Origin: a virus
Direction: 5' to 3' (one strand)
IMG/VR virus record: IMGVR_UViG_3300042890_003757
Coordinates: 1 to 38,206 of that record
Length of the DNA: 38,206 nucleotides
The notes beneath the pieces were generated by a model. It made no database searches. It worked only from the letters and a program-made list of their open reading frames with translations, and was not told where the DNA came from. A program made the position numbers and the translations under genes. This document shows positions 7,609 to 15,051 of the stretch, in pieces (within the stretch, counting starts at the first letter, position 1; every line of letters begins with the position of its first letter).

Positions 7609-7616
7609 TATTTATA
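7609..7616 (+). promoter_or_regulatory. Late-type promoter box
   Basis: TATTTATA lies 16 bases before the ATG at 7633, in the same place as other boxes of this class. Confidence 0.4.
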
Positions 7617-7632
7617 TATAAAATAATATAAT

Positions 7633-8901
7633 ATGATTATTGAGAATAAGTTATATGCCCCTTTTAAAAACTATAGTCCAAATTTAATATCATCTAAATA
7701 TAACGATGTAAGTGCAATAAGAGGAAATAAAGCCCATAAAGGAACTGATTTTGCTATACCTTCTGGCACTGAAATTTTATCCCCAGCCGATGGGGTAATT
7801 AAAACAAGCCAAATAACCGCTGGTAATTGTGGGGGGTTAATAGAAATTATCCATCCAAATAACATTATAACAAGATATTGCCATTTAAAAAAACTTAATG
7901 TTTATCCAAATGATAAAGTAGCCGCTGGACAAGTAATAGCGCTAAGTGGTGGTGCTAAAAACGATATTGGTAGTGGTAGATCAACTGGTGCTCATCTACA
8001 TTTTGAAGTTTTAATGAATAACCAATTTGTTAATCCAGAAAGTTATTTATCTGGGGGCGTGGCAATATACACTGGAAGTACAACAGGTAATACAACTGGG
8101 AGTACTAGTAGTTACGAATTTGGAAATACCACAGATAAATCAAGTAAAAGTTATAATTTAAGTAATGATGGCAGTACTGAAAAGTCAAATAAGTCATATA
8201 ATATGTCACAATCAAAAGAAAAAGAAGAACTACCTGAATCTATTCAAAGAGATATTAATAATATTAATAAATTAATAAAAGAATCATACATATATGAATC
8301 AGATGACTTAACAGATTTTGGTGAAAAATTAGTAAATTCATTTGCTGATAGAAAAAATTCTGAATTTTCAGATCAATATACATATGAACCTATTGGTAAA
8401 AAATTATATTGTCGATTTGAATTTTGTGAAATATCTGATAATAAAAAAGTTGATTGCTATGAGATGGTAGTACATGAAAAAGGTGATAAATATACTATAA
8501 TTATTTGCACGGATAAAATTAATATAGAAAGACAAAGAACTAGATTTGGTGAAAAAATTGGTACAATAGATTCTAATAATAATAATTATAGTGTGTCGGC
8601 AACATTAGGGTTTGGTGGGAAAGTTAAATTAACTGGTGGAACTAAAAAAGATAAGAAACCTTATGAATTTAAAAGAGGTGGTACAGAAAAATCAAACACT
8701 ACCTATAAATTAGGTGTTGGTGGTACAGAAAAATCAAAAACGCCCTATGACTTAGGTGTCGGTGGTACAGAAAAATCAAACACTACCTATAAATTAGGTG
8801 TTGGTGGTACAGAAAAATCAGATAATTCTTATGAATTTAGAAAAATGTCCATAACAAAAGAAGCGATTGATGAAATAAATAGAATATTAGAAATATTATA
8901 A
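7633..8901 (+). CDS. M23 (LytM-type) endopeptidase with C-terminal GGTEKS repeats
   Basis: Residues 1-138 form an M23 zinc endopeptidase. HKGTD at 35-39 gives His35 and Asp39, YCH at 82-84 gives a further His, and HLHFE at 121-125 gives His121 and His123. These enzymes cut peptide cross-links in peptidoglycan. There is no signal peptide, as in tail-associated or holin-dependent phage enzymes. Residues about 140-205 are a Ser/Thr/Gly-rich linker. Residues about 345-405 contain four 14-residue repeats of the form GGTEKSNTTYKLGV, with degenerate copies already in the linker (GSTEKSNKSYNM). The domain between them (about 205-340) is unrecognised. The next gene starts after 1 base, so the two are co-transcribed. 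Confidence 0.85.
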   Translation: MIIENKLYAPFKNYSPNLISSKYNDVSAIRGNKAHKGTDFAIPSGTEILSPADGVIKTSQITAGNCGGLIEIIHPNNIITRYCHLKKLNVYPNDKVAAGQVIALSGGAKNDIGSGRSTGAHLHFEVLMNNQFVNPESYLSGGVAIYTGSTTGNTTGSTSSYEFGNTTDKSSKSYNLSNDGSTEKSNKSYNMSQSKEKEELPESIQRDINNINKLIKESYIYESDDLTDFGEKLVNSFADRKNSEFSDQYTYEPIGKKLYCRFEFCEISDNKKVDCYEMVVHEKGDKYTIIICTDKINIERQRTRFGEKIGTIDSNNNNYSVSATLGFGGKVKLTGGTKKDKKPYEFKRGGTEKSNTTYKLGVGGTEKSKTPYDLGVGGTEKSNTTYKLGVGGTEKSDNSYEFRKMSITKEAIDEINRILEIL

Positions 8902-8902
8902 T

Positions 8903-9139
8903 ATGGGAAAGTTTTTTAAATCATTATTAAGTGCAAATGGTGAAATATCAAGTAAACGTTCTATTGGTATTTCTGCATCACTAACAATAATATTTGCGTC
9001 AATTGTTGATTTGTTTTCAAACTACACCATAACAGATTATGTATTTGAAGGATTAGTCTGGCTAGCAATTGCTGGACTTGGGTTTATTGCTAGTGAAAAA
9101 TTTGCAGATTTCATTAGTAATAAAAACACCAAACCTTAA
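8903..9139 (+). CDS. Small two-helix membrane protein, holin-like
   Basis: 78 residues with two hydrophobic stretches (IGISASLTIIFASIVDLF and FEGLVWLAIAGLGFIASE) and a charged C-terminus. Size, topology and position directly after the M23 peptidase gene are typical of holins, which permeabilise the inner membrane at lysis. No sequence signature proves this. Its end overlaps the convergent gene at 9136 by 4 bases. Confidence 0.55.
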   Translation: MGKFFKSLLSANGEISSKRSIGISASLTIIFASIVDLFSNYTITDYVFEGLVWLAIAGLGFIASEKFADFISNKNTKP

Positions 9140-10809
9140 TCTCTTATACAAAATTGTCTAGTTTCATAACTATACTCTATATCATATGCTTTGTAGTTGT
9201 CAGGTAATTTTAGTTTAATTCCAACACCTTCACCTCTTTGTAGTCCCTTTCCTTTGTATATATCATAAACCCACTTACCATTATTTGGTATATATTTTGG
9301 TCCTGCTATAATTAATCCAGAAGTTGGTCTTGAAAATTTTTCAATATCTTTTTTAAATTCAATGACTTTATCCTCAACAACTTTTATCACCGAATTCATT
9401 ATTAAATTAAAAAAAGTATTAAATTCTTTTGATTTTTTATTAAATTTAGATAAACCAACCGTATTATTAAATATATAGTTTTTATCAGGTTCTAGTATTC
9501 TTGTAATGTGTAAATTATTATGTTCTGCTGTAATTTCTGCAATAGTAAAAAATTTCAGTTCAATTTTAGCGTTTGGTTTTATTACTACATTTGAAGGGTC
9601 TCCACAACTATAAACTGGTTTAATTGCTTTAATATCACCTTTTGCTTTCTTATCATTATCTTCTTTAAGTAAAAGACCTATTTCCTCTGATAACTTATCT
9701 TCTAATATTTCTTTTATAGTTTCCTCTGGATAAGAAAAAGTAATACCTGATGATGGTAACTCATCAAGTTTTAAAGAATTATTAAATAAATCTATCATAT
9801 CTTTATCTGTAAAAATTATATTAAATAAATCAACATATAATTTTTTTATAGTAAAATCTAATTTAATCTTATTATCCTCTCCTTCATTTTCATTTTTCCT
9901 CATTTGATCCCTCAAAGTCTTTGTCGTTATAGTAAATGCTACGTTACCTTTATATGGTTTAAATTGTATTGAATGTTCAAATGTTTTTTCAAAAGCAAAA
10001 GATGCTTTAAATTCCCTATTATGAGTTAAAACGCATAATAATTTATCTATTGGTTCAGTCTTTAGAGTACAATCAAATAAATAACCTGCATTCTTTTCAG
10101 CCTCACCCCCACTTAACACATAGTTATATAAATTGTAAGTGTAATTAGGTTCTATATTTTCTATTTCCATTATATAAAGGGATTTTGTAGTCACATTTTC
10201 TGGGTTATTATTTGGTATTTCAAATTTTCTAAATGGTTTATCCATATAAACATCAACTAATTGTCTATATAATAAATTTCTTGGCAATTCTTTTGATTGG
10301 TCTCTATGTCTATTTTCAAAAAAGTTTACAAAAACATCAATATGCAATGAAATAAATTCATTAATTCTACTTTTATCTTTAATAGAATTAATAATATTAT
10401 TAATATTATTAAATAATAATGGGACTAATTCATTCATAAATTTAGGTACTAATTCACATGAAAATTGCACATCTTCTTCATATTCATTTTTCTTTTTTTC
10501 TTTTTCTCCTTTTATATAATTTTTCCTTCTTTTATCCCCCCCTGCTGATGCTATGTTTTTTTCTCTAGCGTGGTCACAATCTCTATAATATTTAAAGTCT
10601 TCTGTAAATTCGATATTAACGTCTAAATAATTTATAATTCTGTTTATTAATTTATTTTTATCTTTTGATGAAACCCAAGTAGAATACTTTCCATTTGTAT
10701 CAACACAATCATAAATAAATTGAAATTCATTTGCTGTTATAAATCTAAATTGCTTGGCAGTTCTACCCTCATTTAATAAAAAAAAATCAAACATATTCAC
10801 TCTCTCCAT
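9136..10809 (-). CDS. Unknown 557-residue protein with capsid-targeting-like N-terminus
   Basis: I do not recognise the fold. From the second Met (residue 6) the sequence reads MFDFFLLNEGR, a short hydrophobic leader ending L-N-E before G, as in T4-type prohead protease sites. That makes an internal-head or virion role plausible, with the start at 10794 as the alternative. Residues 95-115 are very Lys/Glu rich (GGDKRRKNYIKGEKEKKKNE). The remainder is mixed alpha/beta with no catalytic signature. It is a single gene convergent with the M23/holin pair, behind a palindromic late-type promoter that it shares with the divergent holin gene. Confidence 0.65.
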   Translation of the reverse strand: MERVNMFDFFLLNEGRTAKQFRFITANEFQFIYDCVDTNGKYSTWVSSKDKNKLINRIINYLDVNIEFTEDFKYYRDCDHAREKNIASAGGDKRRKNYIKGEKEKKKNEYEEDVQFSCELVPKFMNELVPLLFNNINNIINSIKDKSRINEFISLHIDVFVNFFENRHRDQSKELPRNLLYRQLVDVYMDKPFRKFEIPNNNPENVTTKSLYIMEIENIEPNYTYNLYNYVLSGGEAEKNAGYLFDCTLKTEPIDKLLCVLTHNREFKASFAFEKTFEHSIQFKPYKGNVAFTITTKTLRDQMRKNENEGEDNKIKLDFTIKKLYVDLFNIIFTDKDMIDLFNNSLKLDELPSSGITFSYPEETIKEILEDKLSEEIGLLLKEDNDKKAKGDIKAIKPVYSCGDPSNVVIKPNAKIELKFFTIAEITAEHNNLHITRILEPDKNYIFNNTVGLSKFNKKSKEFNTFFNLIMNSVIKVVEDKVIEFKKDIEKFSRPTSGLIIAGPKYIPNNGKWVYDIYKGKGLQRGEGVGIKLKLPDNYKAYDIEYSYETRQFCIRD

Positions 10810-10829
10810 AAATTTTTATACTTTTATAT

Positions 10830-10843
10830 ATATTTATAAATAT
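10830..10843. promoter_or_regulatory. Palindromic late-type promoter shared by divergent genes
   Basis: TATTTATAAATA at 10831-10842 is a perfect palindrome and presents the ATATTTATAA box in both directions, towards the gene at 10809 (minus) and the holin-like gene at 10887 (plus). Confidence 0.4.
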
Positions 10844-10886
10844 AGCATTATTGCAATATATAAACATTTTTTTTAAAAAAATTAAA

Positions 10887-11099
10887 ATGAATAAAGAACA
10901 AATTTTAGGTATCGTTAGACACGTACTTACATTCGTTGGTGGCTTCTTAATTACAAAAGGTCTTGTTGACGAAACTTTTGTTACTGAAATAGTTGGTGCA
11001 TTATCAACTATAATCGGTTCTGTATGGTCTTTCTTTGCTAAAGTACCAGCAGTTGTAACTCCTGTTGAAAATCCAGTTGCAGCAAAAAAAGGTAAATAA
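10887..11099 (+). CDS. Pam3-gp28-like putative holin
   Basis: 70 residues from the internal ATG at 10887: MNKEQILGIVRHVLTFVGGF, then LITKGLVDETFVTEIVGALS and TIIGSVWSFFAKVP. The pattern of an amphipathic start, a Gly-rich helix, a short charged turn with L-V-D-E and a second helix is that of the short Pam3-gp28 holin family. I chose this start because the upstream in-frame ATG (10851) would add a non-conserved F/K-rich leader. A strong terminator follows. It would be a second small membrane protein for lysis besides 8903-9139. Confidence 0.7.
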   Translation: MNKEQILGIVRHVLTFVGGFLITKGLVDETFVTEIVGALSTIIGSVWSFFAKVPAVVTPVENPVAAKKGK

Positions 11100-11116
11100 T
11101 TAAACTTACCAAAATA

Positions 11117-11155
11117 GAAAAGGGCTTGTAAAACAAATTACAAGCCCTTTTTTTT
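11117..11155 (+). terminator. Hairpin terminator after the holin gene
   Basis: AAAGGGCTTGTAA and TTACAAGCCCTTT pair perfectly and are followed by a T run. It probably also ends the convergent thyX transcript. Confidence 0.85.
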
Positions 11156-11867
11156 ATACACCAAATGCTTTTAATGAATCCTTAAATGGGTTATCTGGTA
11201 TTGATTTTATCTCATTTAACATTTGTTCCAGAACATCTCCAATTTCTTTTTGGGAGGGGGATAACAAATTTCTTTTCTTGTATATTTGCATAAATCCATC
11301 AAAAGACATTATCTTATTGCTGTTCAATTGTGAATTATACATCTTAAAAAATCTTGCGGATTCTTTTGCTCTTGCTTTTGGCATTCCAGCTTGTATTAAA
11401 TCATTTAAGCAATTGTGATACATTTTATTTAATTTCTCACTTTGTGCTTTTAATTCGTTATGCCAAAATTCACCTTTTTCACCATATTCAAGCCAATCAT
11501 TTGGTAAGTAGAATTTATCTTCTTTTAATTCTTTGTATCTGGCTGACTCTGCATTTTCTGCACCCAACGCCACTGAATGCTTCAAAAATTGAATGTGAGT
11601 AGCTATTTCTGTTGTTGTGACAAAGTGTAAGGTACTAAATCTAAAAGGCGATGTGTGTCCTTCTGATGCCAAAAATTCCAATAACTGCTCAATGTTTCTG
11701 ATTCTTTTTGAATTTGCTAAAATGTAATTGATAATTACATCAACCCTATCTTCTATTTGTTTTGGCATTTCCAGATTTAATTCAAGGAATGTTGAACTCC
11801 AAGCGGCTAAACAATGCGTCTTGTCACCACCATAATGACCTATTAATATTGCTTTGTTGTCTGTCAT
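11154..11867 (-). CDS. thyX: Flavin-dependent thymidylate synthase (ThyX) with altered signature
   Basis: ThyX makes dTMP from dUMP using FAD and methylenetetrahydrofolate. The family order is visible: GHTSPFRFSTLHFVTTTEIA followed by THIQFLKH, then ENAESARYKELKEDKFYLP, then the later helix SARFFKMYNSQ. The signature normally reads R-H-R-x(4)-N-x-x-S-x-R-Y. Here it is K-H-S with two extra residues before N-A-E-S-A-R-Y, so the last Arg of RHR is missing. 237 residues is normal. The box upstream (TATATTTG, 11894-11901) is the host type, fitting an early nucleotide-metabolism gene. Activity is likely but the altered motif leaves doubt. Confidence 0.85.
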   Translation of the reverse strand: MTDNKAILIGHYGGDKTHCLAAWSSTFLELNLEMPKQIEDRVDVIINYILANSKRIRNIEQLLEFLASEGHTSPFRFSTLHFVTTTEIATHIQFLKHSVALGAENAESARYKELKEDKFYLPNDWLEYGEKGEFWHNELKAQSEKLNKMYHNCLNDLIQAGMPKARAKESARFFKMYNSQLNSNKIMSFDGFMQIYKKRNLLSPSQKEIGDVLEQMLNEIKSIPDNPFKDSLKAFGV

Positions 11868-11893
11868 ATAATTTGTTTTGATTAGTTTAATAA

Positions 11894-11901
11894 CAAATAT
11901 A
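11894..11901 (-). promoter_or_regulatory. Bacteroidetes-type promoter for thyX
   Basis: On the minus strand TATATTTG matches TAnnTTTG and lies 26 bases before the ATG at 11867. Confidence 0.5.
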
Positions 11902-11925
11902 ATAAATTTAGTAACACAATCAAAC

Positions 11926-12819
11926 TTAGTTTGTATATTTTACATTAGGTTGATTTGGATTGACTTTTGGCTTATAGTATATGGGATTTGTTGTATCTTG
12001 TGTAGTAGCGTTTAATTGATTGTAATTTGTTGCTGGTGTAGTAGTGTTATAGTTTGGATTTAAAAAATTACTTGTTTTGTCATAATATGAACTAGCCCTG
12101 TCCTTGGAAACATCATCTACTTTTTGTTTATAATACGAAATAAGGGGTTTTTTAATATTTTTTGGAGTATAAATACTTATTGCTCTAATTGTGACTTTTG
12201 CCCAATTTAAAATTGCAGCAACTGCAATTTTAATTTTTGATAATATTTTATACAAAGAATCTAAATTATTTTTTTGTAAAAAAATTAATATATCATCAAT
12301 ATATTTAACAGCTTTATCAATATAAAGTGGTATTTTATCTAACCAAGGTTTAAACCAATTAATGATATCATCTAACCAATCTAGTGTTTTTGAATTTTTT
12401 ATTTTAGTTACCCAAGGAGTTAAACTACTAATAGATACTTCTTTAACCCCAGGCAACGCCATAAGTAACTCAAAAACACCTAAGAAAAAAGATTTAAATT
12501 TACCAACTTCATCATCTATATAAATTTTTACTCCCTCATAAAAATAATATAATCCATGAAATATACCTATAACACCATCAGCAGAACCAGCACTTGCAAA
12601 TCCAGCAATTAATTCAGAACTATCTAATAAATTATGAATACCATCAGAAGTTCTAATATCGTATTTTTCAATAATTTTATTCCAATCAATTTGTAGATTT
12701 TTAGGTGCTGGTTGCACATATGAGCCAGTAATATTCTGATTATATCCTTGTTCATTAATAACTTTGGTATAATACAATGATTTTATGTGTTTTTTTTCAT
12801 TTTCATTTATATATAACAT
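11926..12819 (-). CDS. Unknown hydrophobic protein with capsid-targeting-like leader
   Basis: Residues 1-24 (MLYINENEKKHIKSLYYTK then VINEQ) match the leader type seen in several other genes here, with a predicted cut after E23. Residues about 55-130 are unusually rich in Gly, Ala, Leu and aromatic residues (LIAGFASAGSADGVIGIFHG and FFLGVFELLMALPGVKEV), followed by Trp-rich amphipathic helices (LDWLDDIINWFKPWLDKIP). The LIAGFASAG...ALPGV layout recalls pre-toxin or membrane-insertion segments of exported toxins, but the similarity is weak. The last 50 residues are Asn/Tyr/Pro/Thr rich. A head-packaged, membrane-active ejection protein is one possibility. Confidence 0.65.
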   Translation of the reverse strand: MLYINENEKKHIKSLYYTKVINEQGYNQNITGSYVQPAPKNLQIDWNKIIEKYDIRTSDGIHNLLDSSELIAGFASAGSADGVIGIFHGLYYFYEGVKIYIDDEVGKFKSFFLGVFELLMALPGVKEVSISSLTPWVTKIKNSKTLDWLDDIINWFKPWLDKIPLYIDKAVKYIDDILIFLQKNNLDSLYKILSKIKIAVAAILNWAKVTIRAISIYTPKNIKKPLISYYKQKVDDVSKDRASSYYDKTSNFLNPNYNTTTPATNYNQLNATTQDTTNPIYYKPKVNPNQPNVKYTN

Positions 12820-12833
12820 ATTTTATATTTTAT

Positions 12834-12843
12834 ATATAAATAT
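12834..12843 (-). promoter_or_regulatory. Late-type promoter box
   Basis: Minus-strand ATATTTATAT lies 14 bases before the ATG at 12819. Confidence 0.4.
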
Positions 12844-12851
12844 AAATAAAA

Positions 12852-13172
12852 TTATTTTAAATCTAAAACCAAAGCATTTAGTTCACTTAAACTTGGTAAT
12901 CCAACAATTGTTTCTTTAGCTATAGATGAAGCATAACTTTTAATTGTTGGCACGCCCCTAACTCCAGCAACATTCACAGCATATTCTGCATCATTATACA
13001 CATTAAATGTATATAAAGAAACATCAGAATTTTGTTCTTTTAATTCATTTGCCAACTTTTCATACATTGGCTTTAGCATCCTACATGGTCCACAAGTGGT
13101 GGAATAGAAATCTACCACCATTTTTTCCCCACTATTTATTTTTTCCACAAGTTGTTCTTTTGTTAGTTCCAT
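12852..13172 (-). CDS. trxA: Thioredoxin
   Basis: 106 residues, the normal thioredoxin length. VVDFYSTTCGPCRMLKPMYE holds the redox motif C-G-P-C, and VRGVPTIKSY supplies the cis-Pro loop (G-V-P-T). It reduces disulfides, for example in ribonucleotide reductase or a phage DNA polymerase. It is a single gene. The upstream TATATTTTACA box (13184-13194) is close to the host type, and it has no capsid-targeting leader. Confidence 0.93.
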   Translation of the reverse strand: MELTKEQLVEKINSGEKMVVDFYSTTCGPCRMLKPMYEKLANELKEQNSDVSLYTFNVYNDAEYAVNVAGVRGVPTIKSYASSIAKETIVGLPSLSELNALVLDLK

Positions 13173-13183
13173 ATTGTTTTTTT

Positions 13184-13194
13184 TGTAAAATATA
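13184..13194 (-). promoter_or_regulatory. Host-like promoter box for the thioredoxin gene
   Basis: Minus-strand TATATTTTACA lies 11 bases before the ATG at 13172. It resembles the box before the peptidase gene (TATATTTACA), with one extra T. Confidence 0.35.
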
Positions 13195-13222
13195 GTATAA
13201 TATTAAGCAATGTCAAATTAAC

Positions 13223-14263
13223 TTATGCTTTTGCAGTTGTATTACAGAATGATGGTTTAATTGCTCCACTTAATTGTGTTAAAACGACCATAGAACCTTT
13301 TGGTAAATTTAAAGCACCATAATTTCTATAAAAATTATTTTTACTTAAACTATTACAATTTGTATAGAGTATGGTTGCACCTTTTTCATTTTTTATGTAT
13401 ATTGAATTAGTTGATGTGTCTTTTACTGCTCTAAAAGATTGCCCTGTAAATCTATTATTATCTGTTGGTAATGCTTTCAACTCACTAATTACTAAGTTAG
13501 TAACATTAACATTTGTTGTACTTTTTGAACAAAAATTATAATTAAGTATGTTGTATAATTTATCAGGAATAGTTATTGGTATTTGTTTAGTACCATCTCT
13601 TGTAAACTGATACCTAATCCCTTTTTTATTTTTTAATGATTCACAACTTGTTGTTATTTTAACATTACCAGTTCTATCTGTCAATTGTATATAACCACCC
13701 TTCATAAATGATTTATTAATATAACCAAGACCACCCCCATAATCAGCAGCTATATTAACAACAACACCAGCATTATTTTGCATTGGTTGTTGTGTTTGTG
13801 CATTTGTTGCACCTACTGCATCTGGAGTAGATTGTTTAATGTAAGTATTAATTTCATCATCTGTTATCTGTGTTTTTTTTGGATTTTGCAACATTTCTCT
13901 AATATATTGTAATGTGGTTGGTCCAAGTTTACCATCTTGGGTTATGTTAAATTGTTTTTGCAATCTTTGTATTGCTGTTGATTGATCACACAAAACATAT
14001 GGACCTTTTTCTTTCTGCCTATACCCAGCTGCACAAGCAACTTGTCTCTGTGCTGCTGGTTGCGCTGCTGGTTGTGCTGCTGGTTGCGCTACTGGTTGTG
14101 CTGCTGGTTGTGCTGCTGGTTGCCCTGTTGCATAATCTGGCAATAAATTAAGATTTACATCTCTTCCATATTGTGCAGCCATCTCTTCTGCTGATTGTTC
14201 CAATAACATATTCTTTATTACCCGAATTAATTTACTCTCATTAATTTGCATTAATTTTCTCAT
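13223..14263 (-). CDS. Virion-type protein with targeting leader, Pro/Ala/Gln linker and peptidoglycan-binding domain
   Basis: Residues 1-23 (MRKLMQINESKLIRVIKNML then LEQ) form an amphipathic helix ending L-L-E before Q. Residues about 50-72 are repeated PAAQ units, a flexible linker. Residues about 88-115 (QSTAIQRLQKQFNITQDGKL, then GPTTLQYIREML) match a PG_binding_1 fold: a paired helix, D-G-K-L-G-P-T, then a second helix. The C-terminal half (about 170-346) contains two internally similar segments (GNVKITTSCESLKNKKGIRY and GATILYTNCNSLSKNNFYRN), suggesting a duplicated domain of unknown function. Peptidoglycan binding in a packaged protein would fit a role during genome entry. Confidence 0.7.
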   Translation of the reverse strand: MRKLMQINESKLIRVIKNMLLEQSAEEMAAQYGRDVNLNLLPDYATGQPAAQPAAQPVAQPAAQPAAQPAAQRQVACAAGYRQKEKGPYVLCDQSTAIQRLQKQFNITQDGKLGPTTLQYIREMLQNPKKTQITDDEINTYIKQSTPDAVGATNAQTQQPMQNNAGVVVNIAADYGGGLGYINKSFMKGGYIQLTDRTGNVKITTSCESLKNKKGIRYQFTRDGTKQIPITIPDKLYNILNYNFCSKSTTNVNVTNLVISELKALPTDNNRFTGQSFRAVKDTSTNSIYIKNEKGATILYTNCNSLSKNNFYRNYGALNLPKGSMVVLTQLSGAIKPSFCNTTAKA

Positions 14264-14275
14264 ATTAAATTTTTA

Positions 14276-14285
14276 TTATAAATAT
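14276..14285 (-). promoter_or_regulatory. Late-type promoter box
   Basis: Minus-strand ATATTTATAA at this site continues as TAAAAA and ends 12 bases before the ATG at 14263. Confidence 0.45.
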
Positions 14286-14348
14286 CAAAAGGAATGAAAA
14301 AATATATTTTTTATGTATTAAAATATTAACCCACTTTTTTATCTGATA

Positions 14349-14359
14349 ATATTTATAAT
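14349..14359 (+). promoter_or_regulatory. Late-type promoter box
   Basis: ATATTTATAAT lies 17 bases before the short open frame at 14377. It is divergent from the box at 14276. Confidence 0.45.
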
Positions 14360-14376
14360 ATATAACAATAAATAAT

Positions 14377-14457
14377 ATGAAAATATCAAACCTTCTACGT
14401 CTCTTTAAAAGAAATCGGATAAATTTGTTAAAAAAACGACCAAGCGTCATAAACTAA
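14377..14457 (+). CDS. Possible 26-residue peptide
   Basis: A short frame starts at ATG 14377, encodes MKISNLLRLFKRNRI followed by NLLKKRPSVIN, and ends at TAA 14455-14457. It has a well-placed late-type box and a strong terminator 10 bases after the stop, so this is a compact transcription unit of about 110 bases. The product is strongly basic and amphipathic. The 26-base segment coding for its centre recurs at 34173-34198. It may instead be a small RNA whose open frame is incidental. Confidence 0.4.
   Translation: MKISNLLRLFKRNRINLLKKRPSVIN
14396..14421 (+). repeat. 26-base element, copy 1
   Basis: The segment runs from TACGTCTCTTT to GAAATCGGATA and matches 34173-34198 at 24 of 26 bases. 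It contains the small inverted repeat TCTTT-N-AAAGA. Both mismatches would change an amino acid in the shared L-x-L-F-x-R-N-R-I reading frame. Confidence 0.6.
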
Positions 14458-14466
14458 TATAAGATT

Positions 14467-14497
14467 GGGTTGCAGAAATACTTGCAACCCTTTTTTT
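14467..14497 (+). terminator. Hairpin terminator
   Basis: GGGTTGCA and TGCAACCC form an eight-pair stem followed by seven T residues. It ends the short unit at 14377. Confidence 0.8.
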
Positions 14498-14524
14498 ATT
14501 TTATTATATTTTTATAAAAAAAAT

Positions 14525-15013
14525 ATGGAATCAATCTTAGTGCTAAATTCAGATTATACCCCCTTAAATATAACCACATTTAAAAGAGCCATAATTCTTG
14601 TAATAAAAGGAAAAGCAGAAATCATAAAAAATGATGATAATATCGTTAGAAGTGAAAATATAAATTACTCAAAACCATTAATAATTAGACTTTTAAATTA
14701 TATTTCACACAAAATGAAGAATTTAAGGGTGAATAGAAGTAGATTATATAAAAGAGATAATAACGAATGCGTATATTGTGGTTCAAAGAAAGATTTAACC
14801 ATTGACCATATAATGCCAAAATCAAGAGGGGGTAAGAATACTTGGAATAATCTCATAACTTGTTGCCTAACTTGTAATTTAAAGAAGGGCGATAAAACTC
14901 CAGAGGAAGCAAGAATGCCTCTAAGATTCCAACCAAGAACCCCAACATTATTTGCAAATGAATCATCTGTTGCAAAAGTATGGGAAGATTATAAATCATC
15001 ATTTGTTTCTTAA
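14525..15013 (+). CDS. HNH endonuclease
   Basis: From ATG 14525 the protein has 162 residues. The start is MESILVLNSDYTPLNITTFK, a conserved N-terminus of a common phage and bacterial HNH family. I prefer it over the upstream ATG at 14465, which lies in the terminator. The nuclease core is NECVYCGSKKDLTIDHIMPK, then GGKNTWNNLITCCLTCNLKK: two CxxC zinc ligand pairs, D-H as the metal-binding/catalytic pair and N-N-L as the HNH Asn. Members cut or nick DNA. This could be a packaging helper, a homing enzyme or a host-DNA nuclease; the position between structural and clpP genes does not decide. Confidence 0.88.
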   Translation: MESILVLNSDYTPLNITTFKRAIILVIKGKAEIIKNDDNIVRSENINYSKPLIIRLLNYISHKMKNLRVNRSRLYKRDNNECVYCGSKKDLTIDHIMPKSRGGKNTWNNLITCCLTCNLKKGDKTPEEARMPLRFQPRTPTLFANESSVAKVWEDYKSSFVS

Positions 15014-15051
15014 CAAAAAAAGTATTATACTTATAAAAAAACCAAAATAAT

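Noticed and set aside
13223-14263. Calling the gene an endolysin because of the peptidoglycan-binding unit
   Set aside because: No catalytic domain is visible, and the N-terminus carries a capsid-targeting-like leader instead.
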